From Prostheceraeus crozeri (lineage: Eukaryota > Platyhelminthes > Polycladida > Euryleptidae), in the NCBI GenBank assembly GCA_907163375.1, contig CAJQUW010000459.1:310001-374000 (forward strand): a stretch of 64,000 nucleotides of DNA, in the 5' to 3' direction. Shown one piece after another: positions 13,001 through 28,000 of the stretch. Positions within the stretch are counted from its first letter, which is position 1; each line of letters starts with the position of its first letter. The notes beneath the pieces are model-generated. The model saw nothing but the letters and a program-made list of their open reading frames with translations. It was not told where the DNA came from and searched no databases. The translations under genes were made by a program, and so were the position numbers.

Positions 13001-16000
13001 GTAAAAGAAGGGCGGCGTTAGTAGGGAACTTATCAGTTTTGGATATAAAATTGAATTGATACATATGTAGAAAGAGGGGATGATAAAGACATACTAGAAT
13101 GTCTAGTAGATGTAATTGCAACGGAGTACATTGATGGATCTCTAGTAGTGTGTTGAATATAGTTTGGTGGATTAGTTGAGTTGTATGAGGAATTGAGCAT
13201 AGTAGAAAATGCTTGAACGATCATCGTGGAAACTGGCGCAGCGTTCGCGTCCAGGCTTGATGGATGTCAGGTGCTGGAACGTATGCTTATGATTGCAATC
13301 TCTGTGCAATTTCGACCAAGGTTGAATGGTGGGTGAAAACTTGGCGCACTGGTGCAGCATGCCGTAGACGAACTGACTGTGAGGAGGTTTGGTAAAGAAG
13401 TTTGATCTAATGATTGCAAAACGTACGTCGGAGCATAGAAGTGAATGGCGTAGTGGATGCATTCATGATTGCTCTATGGGATTATGTTGTTGTTGTTGTT
13501 GGTGTGGTATTGTTTGTTAGTGTGAGAGGATGTTTCTGTTATTGATGTAGTGAAGGCATGGATTGACTTTGTTGTTATATGTTTATATTTTCATTTCCAG
13601 AAGTGACGACTACAACTCCTCCAACGACCACTACAGGTGAGTGTCGATGAATGTAATAGAGTTAGACTAGAAATCAGACAAATAGGATTGATTGATGGTT
13701 AATGCCGTATTTTTGGCACACCATGATTGTATGCTCGTATGATTGAATATCTTAAGTTTGATGTATCGTGAGATATGAAGTGAAGTGATGTGCATTTTCT
13801 CTCTCTTTTCTCAACAGCCAAATGTGAGGCTATTGAGGGTATGGACAATGAGGTAATGCCATCTTCGATGCGTAGTTCGACGAAGAACGGTGACCCGCTG
13901 GATTTGTTGTGGGACGAGACAGCCGGTACGAATACAACGCTGCCCAGCATAGATGAAGATGATGTCGTAGTCATTGAACTGCCATTCAGTAAGGATGAGT
14001 CATATGAAGCAACCGTGAATAAGGTTGAAGTTCTTGTTGCACCAAGCACGCCTGTGTCAGGAAGTCAAGGACCGCGCAAGATAAGAGTTGAAATAAAAGC
14101 TGTTGATGAGAATGGAAACGTCACGCTTCTTGAGAGATACTTGTCGAACGAGCCTTCCGTTTCATCAGCAACACCAAGAAAGTTTGAACCAGTCTTGCCT
14201 TTTGATGGTGTCAAGGTGATCATAACGCTGACAGTCGAGGATGGGCCGAGTGGGAACTTAGAAGTGTATGTGTCAATTGTCGGATGCTTTGAGAGTAAGT
14301 ACTGTGAATTGAAGGGTATGGGTGTGGGCCTAAATTTTGACAAAGTATCCTTGAATGTTTGAATGTTTAGATGTTTATGGTCATCAGTGCGAGGTTGGGC
14401 AACGCTCATTCTTGTTAAATGTAGCAAACGTATAGAATTTGTATTTAGTTGATGAATTTGTTGTTGGGCCTAGATTCCCCTGTAAGCAATGTCGTGTGGA
14501 GCTAGGATGGAAGTCGTTTAAATTCTAAAATATTCCATTGTAAATGTACAAGAATATTCATTCTTTCGGGAAGATGCGACGAGATCCGTTATCAATCTGG
14601 AGTCATTTATTATTGTTGGAATGAGTCTATTGTAAGATGTTGTTGTGTGTTCACATGTAAAAGAAGGGCGGCGTTAGTAGGGAACTTATCAGTTTTGGAT
14701 ATAAAATTGAATTGATACATATGTAGAAAGAGGGGATGATAAAGACATACTAGAATGTCTAGTAGATGTAATTGCAACGGAGTACATTGATGGATCTCTA
14801 GTAGTGTGTTGAATATAGTTTGGTGGATTAGTTGAGTTGTATGAGGAATTGAGCATAGTAGAAAATGCTTGAACGATCATCGTGGAAACTGGCGCAGCGT
14901 TCGCGTCCAGGCTTGATGGATGTCAGGTGCTGGAACGTATGCTTATGATTGCAATCTGTGTACAATTTCGACCCAGGTTGAATGGTGGGTGAAAACTTGG
15001 TGCACTGGTGCAGCATGCCGTAGACGAACTGACTGTGAGGAGGTTTGGTAAAGAAGTTTGATCTAATGATTGCAAAACGTACGTCGGAGCATAGAAGTGA
15101 ATGGCGTAGTGGATGCATTCATGATTGCTCTATGCGATTATGTTGTTGTTGTTGTTGGTGTGGTATTGTTTGTTAGTGTGAGAGGATGTTTCTGTTATTG
15201 ATGTAGTGAAGGCATGGATTGACTTTGTTGTTATATGTTTATATTTTCATTTCCAGAAGTGACGACTACAACTCCTCCAACGACCACTACAGGTAAGTGT
15301 CGATGAATGTATTAGAGTTAGACTAGAAATCAGACAAATAGGATTGATTGATGGTTAATGTCGTATTTTTGGCACACCATGATTGTATGCTCGTATGATT
15401 GAATATCTTAAGTTTGATGTATCGTGAGATATGAAGTGAAGTGATGTGCATTTTCTCTCTCTTTTCTCAACAGCCGAATGTGAGGCTATTGAGGGTATGG
15501 ACAATGAGGTAATGCCATCTTCGATGCGTAGTTCGACGAAGAACGGTGACCCGCTGGATTTGTTGTGGGACGAGACAGCCGGTACGAATACAACGCTGCC
15601 AAGTATAGATGAAGATGATGTCGTAGTCATTGAACTGCCATTCAGTAAGGATGAGTCATATGAAGCAACCGTGAATAAGGTTGAAGTTCTTGTTGCACCA
15701 AGCACGCCTGTGTCAGGAAGTCAACGACCGCGCAAGATAAGAGTTGAAATAAAAGCTGTTGATGAGAATGGAAACGTCACGCTTCTTGAGAGATACTTGT
15801 CGAACGAGCCTTCCGTTTCATCAGCAACACCAAGAAAGTTTGAACCAGTCTTGCCTTTTGATGGTGTCAAGGTGATCATAACGCTGACAGTCGAGGATGG
15901 GCCGAGTGGGAACTTAGAAGTGTATGTGTCAATTGTCGGATGCTTTGAGAGTAAGTACTGTGAATTGAAGGGTATGGGTGTGGGCCTAAATTTTGACAAA

Positions 16001-19000
16001 GTATCCTTGAATGTTTGAATGTTTAGATGTTTATGGTCATCAGTGCGAGGTTGGGCAACGCTCAGTCTTGTTAAATGTAGCAAACGTATAGAATTTGTAT
16101 TTAGTTGATGAATTTGTTGTTGGGCCTAGATTCCCCTGTAAGTAATGTCGTGTGGAGCTAGGATGGAAGTCGTTTAAATTCTAAAATATTCCATTGTAAA
16201 TGTACAAGAATATTCATTCTTTCGGGAAGATGCGACGAGATCCGTTATCAATCTGGAGTCATTTATTATTGTTGGAATGAGTCTATTGTAAGATGTTGTT
16301 GTGTGTTCACATGTAAAAGAAGGGCGGCGTTAGTAGGGAACTTATCAGTTTTGGATATAAAATTGAATTGATACATATGTAGAAAGAGGGGATGATAAAG
16401 ACATACTAGAATGTCTAGTAGATGTAATTGCAACGGAGTACATTGATGGATCTCTAGTAGTGCGTTGAATATAGTTTGGTGGATTAGTTGAGTTGTATGA
16501 GGAATTGAGCATAGTAGAAAATGCTTGAACGATCATCGTGGAAACTGGCGGAGCGTTCGCGTCCAGGCTTGATGGATGTCAGGTGCTGGAACGTATGCTT
16601 ATGATTGCAATCTGTGTGCAATTTCGACCCAGGTTGAATGGTGGGTGAAAACTTGGTGCACTGGTGCAGCATACCGTAGACGAACTGACTGTGAGGAGGT
16701 TTGGTAAAGAAGTTTGATCTAATGACTGCAAAACGTACGTCGGAGCATAGAAGTGAATGGCGTAGTCGATGCATTCATGATTGCTCTATGGGATTATTTT
16801 GTTGTTGTTGTTGTTGGTGGTGGTGTGGTATTGTTTGTTAGTGTGAGAGGATGTTTCTGTTGTTGATGTAGTGAAGGCATGGATTGACTTTGTTGTTATA
16901 TGTTTATATTTTCATTTCCAGAAGTGACGACTACAACTCCTCCAACGACCACTACAGGTGAGTGTCGATGAATGTATTAGAGTTAGACTAGAAATCAGAC
17001 AAATAGGATTGATTGATGGTTAATGTCGTATTTTTGGCACACCATGATTGTATGCTCGTATGATTGAATATCTTAAGTTTGATGTATCGTGAGATATGAA
17101 GTGAAGTGATTTGCATATTCTCTCTCTTTTCTCAACAGCCAAATGTGAGGCTATTGAGGGTATGGACAATGAGGTAATGCCATCTTCGATGCGTAGTTCG
17201 ACGAAGAACGGTGACCCGCTGGATTTGTTGTGGGACGAGACAGCCGGTACGAATACAACGCTGCCCAGCATAGATGAAGATGATGTCGTAGTCATTGAAC
17301 TGCCATTCAGTAAGGATGAGTCATATGAAGCAACCGTGAATAAGGTTGAAGTTCTTGTTGCACCAAGCACGCCTGTGTCAGGAAGTCAAGGACCGCGCAA
17401 GATAAGAGTTGAAATAAAAGCTGTTGATGAGAATGGAAACGTCACGCTTCTTGAGAGATACTTGTCGAACGAGCCTTCCGTTTCATCAGCAACACCAAGA
17501 AAGTTTGAACCAGTCTTGCCTTTTGATGGTGTCAAGGTGATCATAACGCTGACAGTCGAGGATGGGCCGAGTGGGAACTTAGAAGTGTATGTGTCAATTG
17601 TCGGATGCTTTGAGAGTAAGTACTGTGAATTGAAGGGTATGGGTGTGGGCCTAAATTTTGACAAAGTATCCTTGAATGTTTGAATGTTTAGATGTTTATG
17701 GTCATCAGTGCGAGGTTGGGCAACGCTCAGTCTTGTTAAATGTAGCAAACGTATAGAATTTTTATTTAGTTGATGAATTTGTTGTTGGGCCTAGATTCCC
17801 CTGTAAGTAATGTCGTGTGGAGCTAGGATGGAAGTCGTTTAAATTCTAAAATATTCCATTGAAAATGTAGAAGAATATTCATTCTTTCGGGAAGATGCGA
17901 CGAGATCCGTTATCAATCTGGAGTCATTTATTATTGTTGGAATGAGTCTATTGTAAGATGTTGCTGTGTGTTCACATGTAAAAGAAGGGCGGCGTTAGTA
18001 GGGAACTTATCAGTTTTGGATATAAAATTGAATTGATACACATGTAGAAAGAGGGGATGATAAAGACATACTAGAATGTCTATTAGATGTAATTGCAACG
18101 GAGTACATTGATGGATCTGTAGCAGTGCGTTGAATATAGTTTGGTGAATTAGTTGAGTTGTATGAGGAATTGAGCATAGTAGAAAATGCTTGAACGATCA
18201 TCGTGGAAACTGGCGGAGCGTTCGCGTCCAGGCTTGATGGATGTCAGGTGCTGGAACGTATGCTTATGATTGCAATCTGTGTGCAATTTCGACCCAGGTT
18301 GAATGGTGGGTGAAAACTTGGTGCACTGGTGCAGCATACCGTAGACGAACTGACTGTGACGAGGTTTGGTAAAGAAGTTTGATCTAATGATTGCAAAACG
18401 TACGTCGGAGCATAGAAGTGAATGGCGTAGTGGATGCATTCATGATTGCTCTATGCGATTTTGTTGTTGTTGTTGTTGGTGTGGTATTGTTTGTTAGTGT
18501 GAGAGGATGTTTCTGTTGTTGATGTAGTGAAGGCATGGATTGACTTTGTTGTTATATGTTTATATTTTCATTTCCAGAAGTGACGACTACAACTCCTCCA
18601 ACGACCACTACAGGTGAGTGTCGATGAATGTAATAGAGTTAGACTAGAAATCAGACAAATAGGATTGATTGATGGTTAATGCCGTATTTTTGGCACACTA
18701 TGATTGTATGCTCGTATGATTGAATATCTTAAGTTTGATGTATCGTGAGATATGAAGTGAAGTGATTTGCATTTTCTCTCTCTTTTCTCAACAGCCGAAT
18801 GTGAGGCTATTGAGGGTATGGACAATGAGGTAATGCCATCTTCGATGCGTAGTTCGACGAAGAACGGTGACCCGCTGGATTTGTTGTGGGACGAGACAGC
18901 CGGTACGAATACAACGCTGCCCAGCATAGATGAAGATGATGTCGTAGTCATTGAACTGCCATTCAGTAAGGATGAGTCATATGAAGCAACCGTGAATAAG

Positions 19001-22000
19001 GTTGAAGTTCTTGTTGCACCAAGCACGCCTGTGTCAGGAAGTCAACGACCGCGCAAGATAAGAGTTGAAATAAAAGCTGTTGATGAGAATGGAAACGTCA
19101 CGCTTCTTGAGAGATACTTGTCGAACGAGCCTTCCGTTTCATCAGCAACACCAAGAAAGTTTGAACCAGTCTTGCCTTTTGATGGTGTCAAGGTGATCAT
19201 AACGCTGACAGTCGAGGATGGGCCGAGTGGGAACTTAGAAGTGTATGTGTCAATTGTCGGATGCTTTGAGAGTAAGTACTGTGAATTGAAGGGTATGGGT
19301 GTGGGCCTAAATTTTGACAAAGTATCCTTGAATGTTTGAATGTTTAGATGTTTATGGTCATCAGTGCGAGGTTGGGCAACGCTCAGTCTTGTTAAATGTA
19401 GCAAACGTATAGAATTTTTATTTAGTTGATGAATTTGTTGTTGGGCCTAGATTCCCCTGTAAGTAATGTCGTGTGGAGCTAGGATGGAAGTCGTTTAAAT
19501 TCTAAAATATTCCATTGAAAATGTAGAAGAATATTCATTCTTTCGGGAAGATGCGACGAGATCCGTTATCAATCTGGAGTCATTTTTTATTGTTGGAATG
19601 AGTCTATTGTAAGATGTTGCTGTGTGTTCACATGTAAAAGAAGGGCGGCGTTAGTAGGGAACTTATCAGTTTTGGATATAAAATTGAATTGATACACATG
19701 TAGAAAGAGGGGATGATAAAGAGATACTAGAATGTCTAGTAGATGTAATTGCAACGGAGTACATTGATGGATCTCTAGTAGTGCGTTGAATATAGTTTGG
19801 TGAATTAGTTGAGTTGTATGAGGAATTGAGCATAGTAGAAAATGCTTGAACGATCATCGTGGAAACTGGCGGAGCGTTCGCGTCCAGGCTTGATGGATGT
19901 CAGGTGCTGGAACGTATGCTTATGATTGCAATCTGTGTGCAATTTCGACCCAGGTTGAATGGTGGGTGAAAACTTGGTGCACTGGTGCAGCATACCGTAG
20001 ACGAACTGACTGTGAGGAGGTTTGGTAAAGAAGTTTGATCTAATGATTGCAAAACGTACGTCGGAGCATAGAAGTGAATGGCGTAGTGGATGCATTCATG
20101 ATTGTTCTATGCGGTTATGTTGTTGTTGGTGTTGTTGTGTGGTATGGTTTGTTGGTGTGAGAGGATGTTTCTGTTATTGATGTAGTGAAGGCATGGATTG
20201 ACTTTGTTGTTACATGTTTATATTTTCATTTCCAGAAGTGACGACTACAACTCCTCCAACGACCACTACAGGTGAGTGTCGATGAATGTAATAGAGTTAG
20301 ACTAGAAATCAGACAAATAGGATTGATTGATTGATTGATTGATGGTTAATGCCGTATTTTTGGCACACTATGATTGTATGCTCGTATGATTGAATATCTT
20401 AAGTTTGATGTATCGTGAGATATGAAGTGAAGTGATTTGCATTTTCTCTCTCTTTTCTCAACAGCCAAATGTGAGGCTATTGAGGGTATGGACAATGAGG
20501 TAATGCCATCTTCGATGCGTAGTTCGACGAAGAACGGTGACCCGCTGGATTTGTTGTGGGACGAGACAGCCGGTACGAATACAACGCTGCCCAGCATAGA
20601 TGAAGATGATGTCGTAGTCATTGAACTGCCATTCAGTAAGGATGAGTCATATGAAGCAACCGTGAATAAGGTTGAAGTTCTTGTTGCACCAAGCACGCCT
20701 GTGTCAGGAAGTCAACGACCGCGCAAGATAAGAGTTGAAATAAAAGCTGTTGATGAGAATGGAAACGTCACGCTTCTTGAGAGATACTTGTCGAACGAGC
20801 CTTCCGTTTCATCAGCAACACCAAGAAAGTTTGAACCAGTCTTGCCTTTTGATGGTGTCAAGGTGATCATAACGCTGACAGTCGAGGATGGGCCGAGTGG
20901 GAACTTAGAAGTGTATGTGTCAATTGTCGGATGCTTTGAGAGTAAGTACTGTGAATTGAAGGGTATGGGTGTGGGTCTAAATTTTGACAAAGTATCCTTG
21001 AATGTTTGAATGTTTAGATGTTTATGGTCATCAGTGCGAGGTTGGGCAACGCTCATTCTTGTTAAATGTAGCAAACGTATAGAATTTGTATTTAGTTGAT
21101 GAATTTGTTGTTGGGCCTAGATTCCCCTGTAAGTAATGTCGTGTGGAGCTAGGATGGAAGTCGTTTAAATTCTAAAATATTCCATTGAAAATGTACAAGA
21201 ATATTCATTCTTTCGGGAAGATGCGACGAGATCCGTTATCAATCTGGAGTCATTTTTTATTGTTGGAATGAGTCTATTGTAAGATGTTGCTGTGTGTTCA
21301 CATGTAAAAGAAGGGCGGCGTTAGTAGGGAACTTATCAGTTTTGGATATAAAATTGAATTGATACACATGTAGAAAGAGGGGATGATAAAGACATACTAG
21401 AATGTCTAGTAGATGTAATTGCAACGGAGTACATTGATGGATCTCTAGTAGTGCGTTGAATATAGTTTGGTGAATTAGTTGAGTTGTATGAGGAATTGAG
21501 CATAGTAGAAAATGCTTGAACGATCATCGTGGAAACTGGCGGAGCGATCGCATGCATGCTCGATGGATGTCAGGTGCTGGAACGTATGCTTATGATTGCA
21601 ATCTGTGTGCAATTTCGACCCAGGTTGAATGGTGGGTGAAAACTTGGTGCACTGGTGCAGCATACCGTAGACGAACTGACTGTGAGGAGGTTTGGTAAAG
21701 AAGTTTGATCCAATGATTGCAAAACGTACGTCGGAGCATAGAAGTGAATGGCGTAGTCGATGCATTAATGATTGCTCTATTCGATTATATTGTTGTTGTT
21801 GTTGTGTGGTATGGTTTGTTGGTGTGAGAGGATGTTTCTGTTATTGATGTAGTGAAGGCATGGATTGACTTTGTTGTTATATGTTTATATTTTCATTTCC
21901 AGAAGTGACGACTACAACTCCTCCAACGACCACTACAGGTGAGTGTCGATGAATGTATTAGAGTTAGACTAGAAATCAGACAAATAGGATTGATTGATGG

Positions 22001-25000
22001 TTAATGCCGTATTTTTGGCACACCATGACTGTATGCTCGTATGATTGAATATCTTAAGTTTGATGTATCGTGAGATATGAAGTGAAGTGATTTGCATATT
22101 CTCTCTCTTTTCTCAACAGCCAAATGTGAGGCTATTGAGGGTATGGACAATGAGGTAATGCCATCTTCGATGCGTAGTTCGACGAAGAACGGTGACCCGC
22201 TGGATTTGTTGTGGGACGAGACAGCCGGTACGAATACAACGCTGCCCAGCATAGATGAAGATGATGTCGTAGTCATTGAACTGCCATTCAGTAAGGATGA
22301 GTCATATGAAGCAACCGTGAATAAGGTTGAAGTTCTTGTTGCACCAAGCACGCCTGTGTCAGGAAGTCAACGACCGCGCAAGATAAGAGTTGAAATAAAA
22401 GCTGTTGATGAGAATGGAAACGTCACGCTTCTTGAGAGATACTTGTCGAACGAGCCTTCCGTTTCATCAGCAACACCAAGAAAGTTTGAACCAGTCTTGC
22501 CTTTTGATGGTGTGAAGGTGATCATAACGCTGACAGTCGAGGATGGGCCGAGTGGGAACTTAGAAGTGTATGTGTCAATTGTCGGATGCTTTGAGAGTAA
22601 GTACTGTGAATTGAAGGGTATGGGTGTGGGCCTAAATTTTGACAAAGTATCCTTGAATGTTTGAATGTTTAGATGTTTATGGTCATCAGTGCGAGGTTGG
22701 GCAACGCTCATTCTTGTTAAATGTAGCAAACGTATAGAATTTGTATTTAGTTGATGAATTTGTTGTTGGGCCTAGATTCCCCTGTAAGTAATGTCGTGTG
22801 GAGCTAGGATGGAAGTCGTTTAAATTCTAAAATATTCCATTGAAAATGTACAAGAATATTCATTCTTTCGGGAAGATGCGACGAGATCCGTTATCAATCT
22901 GGAGTCATTTTTTATTGTTGGAATGAGTCTATTGTAAGATGTTGTTGTGTGTTCACATGTAAAAGAAGGGCGGCGTTAGTAGGGAACTTATCAGTTTTGG
23001 ATATAAAATTGAATTGATACACATGTAGAAAGAGGGGATGATAAAGACATACTAGAATGTCTAGTAGATGTAATTGCAACGGAGTACATTGATGGATCTC
23101 TAGTAGTGCGTTGAATATAGTTTGGTGAATTAGTTGAGTTGTATGAGGAATTGAGCATAGTAGAACATGCTTGAACGATCATCGTGGAAACTGGCGGAGC
23201 GTTCGCATGCATGCTTGATGGATGTCAGGTGCTGGAACGTATGCTTATGATTGCAATCTGTGTGCAATTTCGACCCAGGTTGAATGGTGGGTGAAAACTT
23301 GGTGCACTGGTGCAGCATACCGTAGACGAACTGACTGTGAGGAGGTTTGGTAAAGAAGTTTGATCCAATGATTGCAAAACGTACGTCGGAGCATAGAAGT
23401 GAATGGCGTAGTCGATGCATTCATGATTGCTCTATTCGATTATTTTGTTGTTGTTGTTGTTGTTGTGTGGTATGGTTTGTTGGTGTGAGAGGATGTTTCT
23501 GTTATTGATGTAGTGAAGGCATGGATTGACTTTGTTGTTATATGTTTATATTTTCATTTCCAGAAGTGACGACTACAACTCCTCCAACGACCACTACAGG
23601 TGAGTGTCGATGAATGTAATAGAGTTAGACTAGAAGTCAGACAAATAGGATTGATTGATGGTTAATGCCGTATTTTTGGCACACCATGATTGTATGCTCG
23701 TATGATTGAATGTCTTAAGTTTGATGTATCGTGAGATATGAAGTGAAGTGATTTGCATATTCTCTCTCTTTTCTCAACAGCCGAATGTGAGGCTATTGAG
23801 GGTATGGACAATGAGGTAATGCCATCTTCGATGCGTAGTTCGACGAAGAACGGTGACCCGCTGGATTTGTTGTGGGACGAGACAGCCGGTACGAATACAA
23901 CGCTGCCAAGTATAGATGAAGATGATGTCGTAGTCATTGAACTGCCATTCAGTAAGGATGAGTCATATGAAGCAACCGTGAATAAGGTTGAAGTTCTTGT
24001 TGCACCAAGCACGCCTGTGTCAGGAAGTCAACGACCGCGCAAGATAAGAGTTGAAATAAAAGCTGTTGATGAGAATGGAAACGTCACGCTTCTTGAGAGA
24101 TACTTGTCGAACGAGCCTTCCGTTTCATCAGCAACACCAAGAAAGTTTGAACCAGTCTTGCCTTTTGATGGTGTCAAGGTGATCATAACGCTGACAGTCG
24201 AGGATGGGCCGAGTGGGAACTTAGAAGTGTATGTGTCAATTGTCGGATGCTTTGAGAGTAAGTACTGTGAATTGAAGGGTATGGGTGTGGGCCTAAATTT
24301 TGACAAAGTATCCTTGAATGTTTGAATGTTTAGATGTTTATGGTCATCAGTGCGAGGTTGGGCAACGCTCAGTCTTGTTAAATGTAGCAAACGTATAGAA
24401 TTTGTATTTAGTTGATGAATTTGTTGTTGGGCCTAGATTCCACTGTAAGCAATGTCGTGTGGAGCTAGGATGGAAGTCGTTTAAATTCTAAAATATTCCA
24501 TTGAAAATGTACAAGAATATTCATTCTTTCGGGAAGATGCGACGAGATCCGTTATCAATCTGGAGTCATTTATTATTGTTGGAATGAGTCTATTGTAAGA
24601 TGTTGTTGTGTGTTCACATGTAAAAGAAGAGCGGCGTTAGTAGGGAACTTATCAGTTTTGGATATAAAATTGAATTGATACACATGTAGAAAGAGGGGAT
24701 GATAAAGACATACTAGAATGTCTAGTAGATGTAATTGCAACGGAGTACATTGATGGATCTGTAGCAGTGCGTTGAATATAGTTTGGTGGATTAGTTGAGT
24801 TGTATGAGGAATTGAGCATAGTAGAAAATGCTTGAACGATCATCGTGGAAACTGGCGGAGCGTTCGCGTCCAGGCTTGATGGATGTCAGGTGCTGGAACG
24901 TATGCTTATGATTGCAATCTGTGTGCAATTTCGACCCAGGTTGAATGGTGGGTGAAAACTTGGTGCACTGGTGCAGCATACCGTAGACGAACTGACTGTG

Positions 25001-28000
25001 AGGAGGTTTGGTAAAGAAGTTTGATCTAATGATTGCAAAACGTACGTCGGAGCATAGAAGTGAATGGCGTAGCCGATGCATTCATGATTGTTCTATGCGG
25101 TTATGTTGTTGTTGGTGTTGTTGTGTATTATGGTTTGTTGGTGTGAGAGGATGTTTCTGTTATTGATGTAGTGAAGGCATGGATTGAGTTTGTTGTTACA
25201 TGTTTATATTTTCATTTCCAGAAGTGACGACTACAACTCCTCCAACGACCACTACAGGTGAGTGTCGATGAATGTAATAGAGTTAGACTAGAAGTCAGAC
25301 AAATAGGATTGATTGATGGTTAATGCCGTATTTTTGGCACACCATGATTGTATGCTCGTATGATTGAATATCTTAAGTTTGATGTATCGTGAGATATGAA
25401 GTGAAGTGATTTGCATTTTCTCTCTCTTTTCTCAACAGCCGAATGTGAGGCTATTGAGGGTATGGACAATGAGGTAATGCCATCTTCGATGCGTAGTTCG
25501 ACGAAGAACGGTGACCCGCTGGATTTGTTGTGGGACGAGACAGCCGGTACGAATACAACGCTGCCCAGCATAGATGAAGATGATGTCGTAGTCATTGAAC
25601 TGCCATTCAGTAAGGATGAGTCATATGAAGCAACCGTGAATAAGGTTGAAGTTCTTGTTGCACCAAGCACGCCTGTGTCAGGAAGTCAACGACCGCGCAA
25701 GATAAGAGTTGAAATAAAAGCTGTTGATGAGAATGGAAACGTCACGCTTCTTGAGAGATACTTGTCGAACGAGCCTTCCGTTTCATCAGCAACACCAAGA
25801 AAGTTTGAACCAGTCTTGCCTTTTGATGGTGTGAAGGTGATCATAACGCTGACAGTCGAGGATGGGCCGAGTGGGAACTTAGAAGTGTATGTGTCAATTG
25901 TCGGATGCTTTGAGAGTAAGTACTGTGAATTGAAGGGTATGGGTGTGGGCCTAAATTTTGACAAAGTATCCTTGAATGTTTGAATGTTTAGATGTTTATG
26001 GTCATCAGTGCGAGGTTGGGCAACGCTCAGTCTTGTTAAATGTAGCAAACCTATAGAATTAGTTGATGAATTTGTCGTTGGGCCTAGATTCCACTGTAAG
26101 CAATGTCGTGTGGAGCTAGGATGGAAGTCGTTTAAATTCTAAAATATTCCATTGAAAATGTACAAGAATATTCATTCTTTCGGGAAGATGCGACGAGATC
26201 CGTTATCAATCTGGAGTCATTTTTTATTGTTGGAATGAGTCTATTGTAAGATGTTGTTGTGTGTTCACATGTAAAAGAAGGGCGGCGTTAGTAGGGAACT
26301 TATCAGTTTTGGATATAAAATTGAATTGATACACATGTAGAAAGAGGGGATGATAAAGGCATACTAGAATGTCTAGTAGATGTAATTGCAACGGAGTACA
26401 TTGATGGATCTCTAGTAGTGCGTTGAATATAGTTTGGTGGATTAGTTGAGTTGTATGAGGAATTGAGCATAGTAGAACATGCTTGAACGATCATCGTGGA
26501 AACTGGCGGAGCGTTCGCGTCCAGGCTTGATGGATGTCAGGTGCTGGAACGTATGCTTATGATTGCAATCTGTGTGCAATTTCGACCCAGGTTGAATGGT
26601 GGGTGAAAACTTGGTGCACTGGTGCAGCATACCGTAGACGAACTGACTGTGAGGAGGTTTGGTAAAGAAGTTTGATCTAATGATTGCAAAACGTACGTCG
26701 GAGCATAGAAGTGAATGGCGTAGCCGATGCATTCATGATTGTTCTATGCGGTTATGTTGTTGTTGGTGTTGTTGTGTATTATGGTTTGTTGGTGTGAGAG
26801 GATGTTTCTGTTATTGATGTAGTGAAGGCATGGATTGAGTTTGTTGTTACATGTTTATATTTTCATTTCCAGAAGTGACGACTACAACTCCTCCAACGAC
26901 CACTACAGGTGAGTGTCGATGAATGTATTAGAGTTAGACTAGAAGTCAGACAAATAGGATTGATTGATGGTTAATGCCGTATTTTTGGCACACCATGATT
27001 GTATGCTCGTATGATTGAATATCTTAAGTTTGATGTATCGTGAGATATGAAGTGAAGTGATTTGCATATTCTCTCTCTTTTCTCAACAGCCGAATGTGAG
27101 GCTATTGAGGGTATGGACAATGATGTAATGCCATCTTCGATGCGTAGTTCGACGAAGAACGGTGACCCGCTGGATTTGTTGTGGGACGAGACAGCCGGTA
27201 CGAATACAACGCTGCCAAGTATAGATGAAGATGATGTCGTAGTCATTGAACTGCCATTCAGTAAGGATGAGTCATATGAAGCAACCGTGAATAAGGTTGA
27301 AGTTCTTGTTGCACCAAGCACGCCTGTGTCAGGAAGTCAACGACCGCGCAAGATAAGAGTTGAAATAAAAGCTGTTGATGAGAATGGAAACGTCACGCTT
27401 CTTGAGAGATACTTGTCGAACGAGCCTTCCGTTTCATCAGCAACACCAAGAAAGTTTGAACCAGTCTTGCCTTTTGATGGTGTGAAGGTGATCATAACGC
27501 TGACAGTCGAGGATGGGCCGAGTGGGAACTTAGAAGTGTATGTGTCAATTGTCGGATGCTTTGAGAGTAAGTACTGTGAATTGAAGGGTATGGGTGTGGG
27601 CCTAAATTTTGACAAAGTATCCTTGAATGTTTGAATGTTTAGATGTTTATGGTCATCAGTGCGAGGTTGGGCAACGCTCAGTCTTGTTAAATGTAGCAAA
27701 CCTATAGAATTAGTTGATGGATTTGTCGTTGGGCCTAGATTCCACTGTAAGCAATGTCGTGTGGAGCTAGGATGGAAGTCGTTTAAATTCTAAAATATTC
27801 CATTGAAAATGTACAAGAATATTCATTCTTTCGGGAAGATGCGACGAGATCCGTTATCAATCTGGAGTCATTTATTATTGTTGGAATGAGTCTATTGTAA
27901 GATGTTGTTGTGTGTTCACATGTAAAAGAAGGGCGGCGTTAGTAGGGAACTTATCAGTTTTGGATATAAAATTGAATTGATACACATGTAGAAAGAGGGG

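Noticed and set aside
21516-21698. 60-codon plus-strand frame in one long intron
   Set aside because: Exists only because of local changes in that intron copy; it is not conserved in other units.
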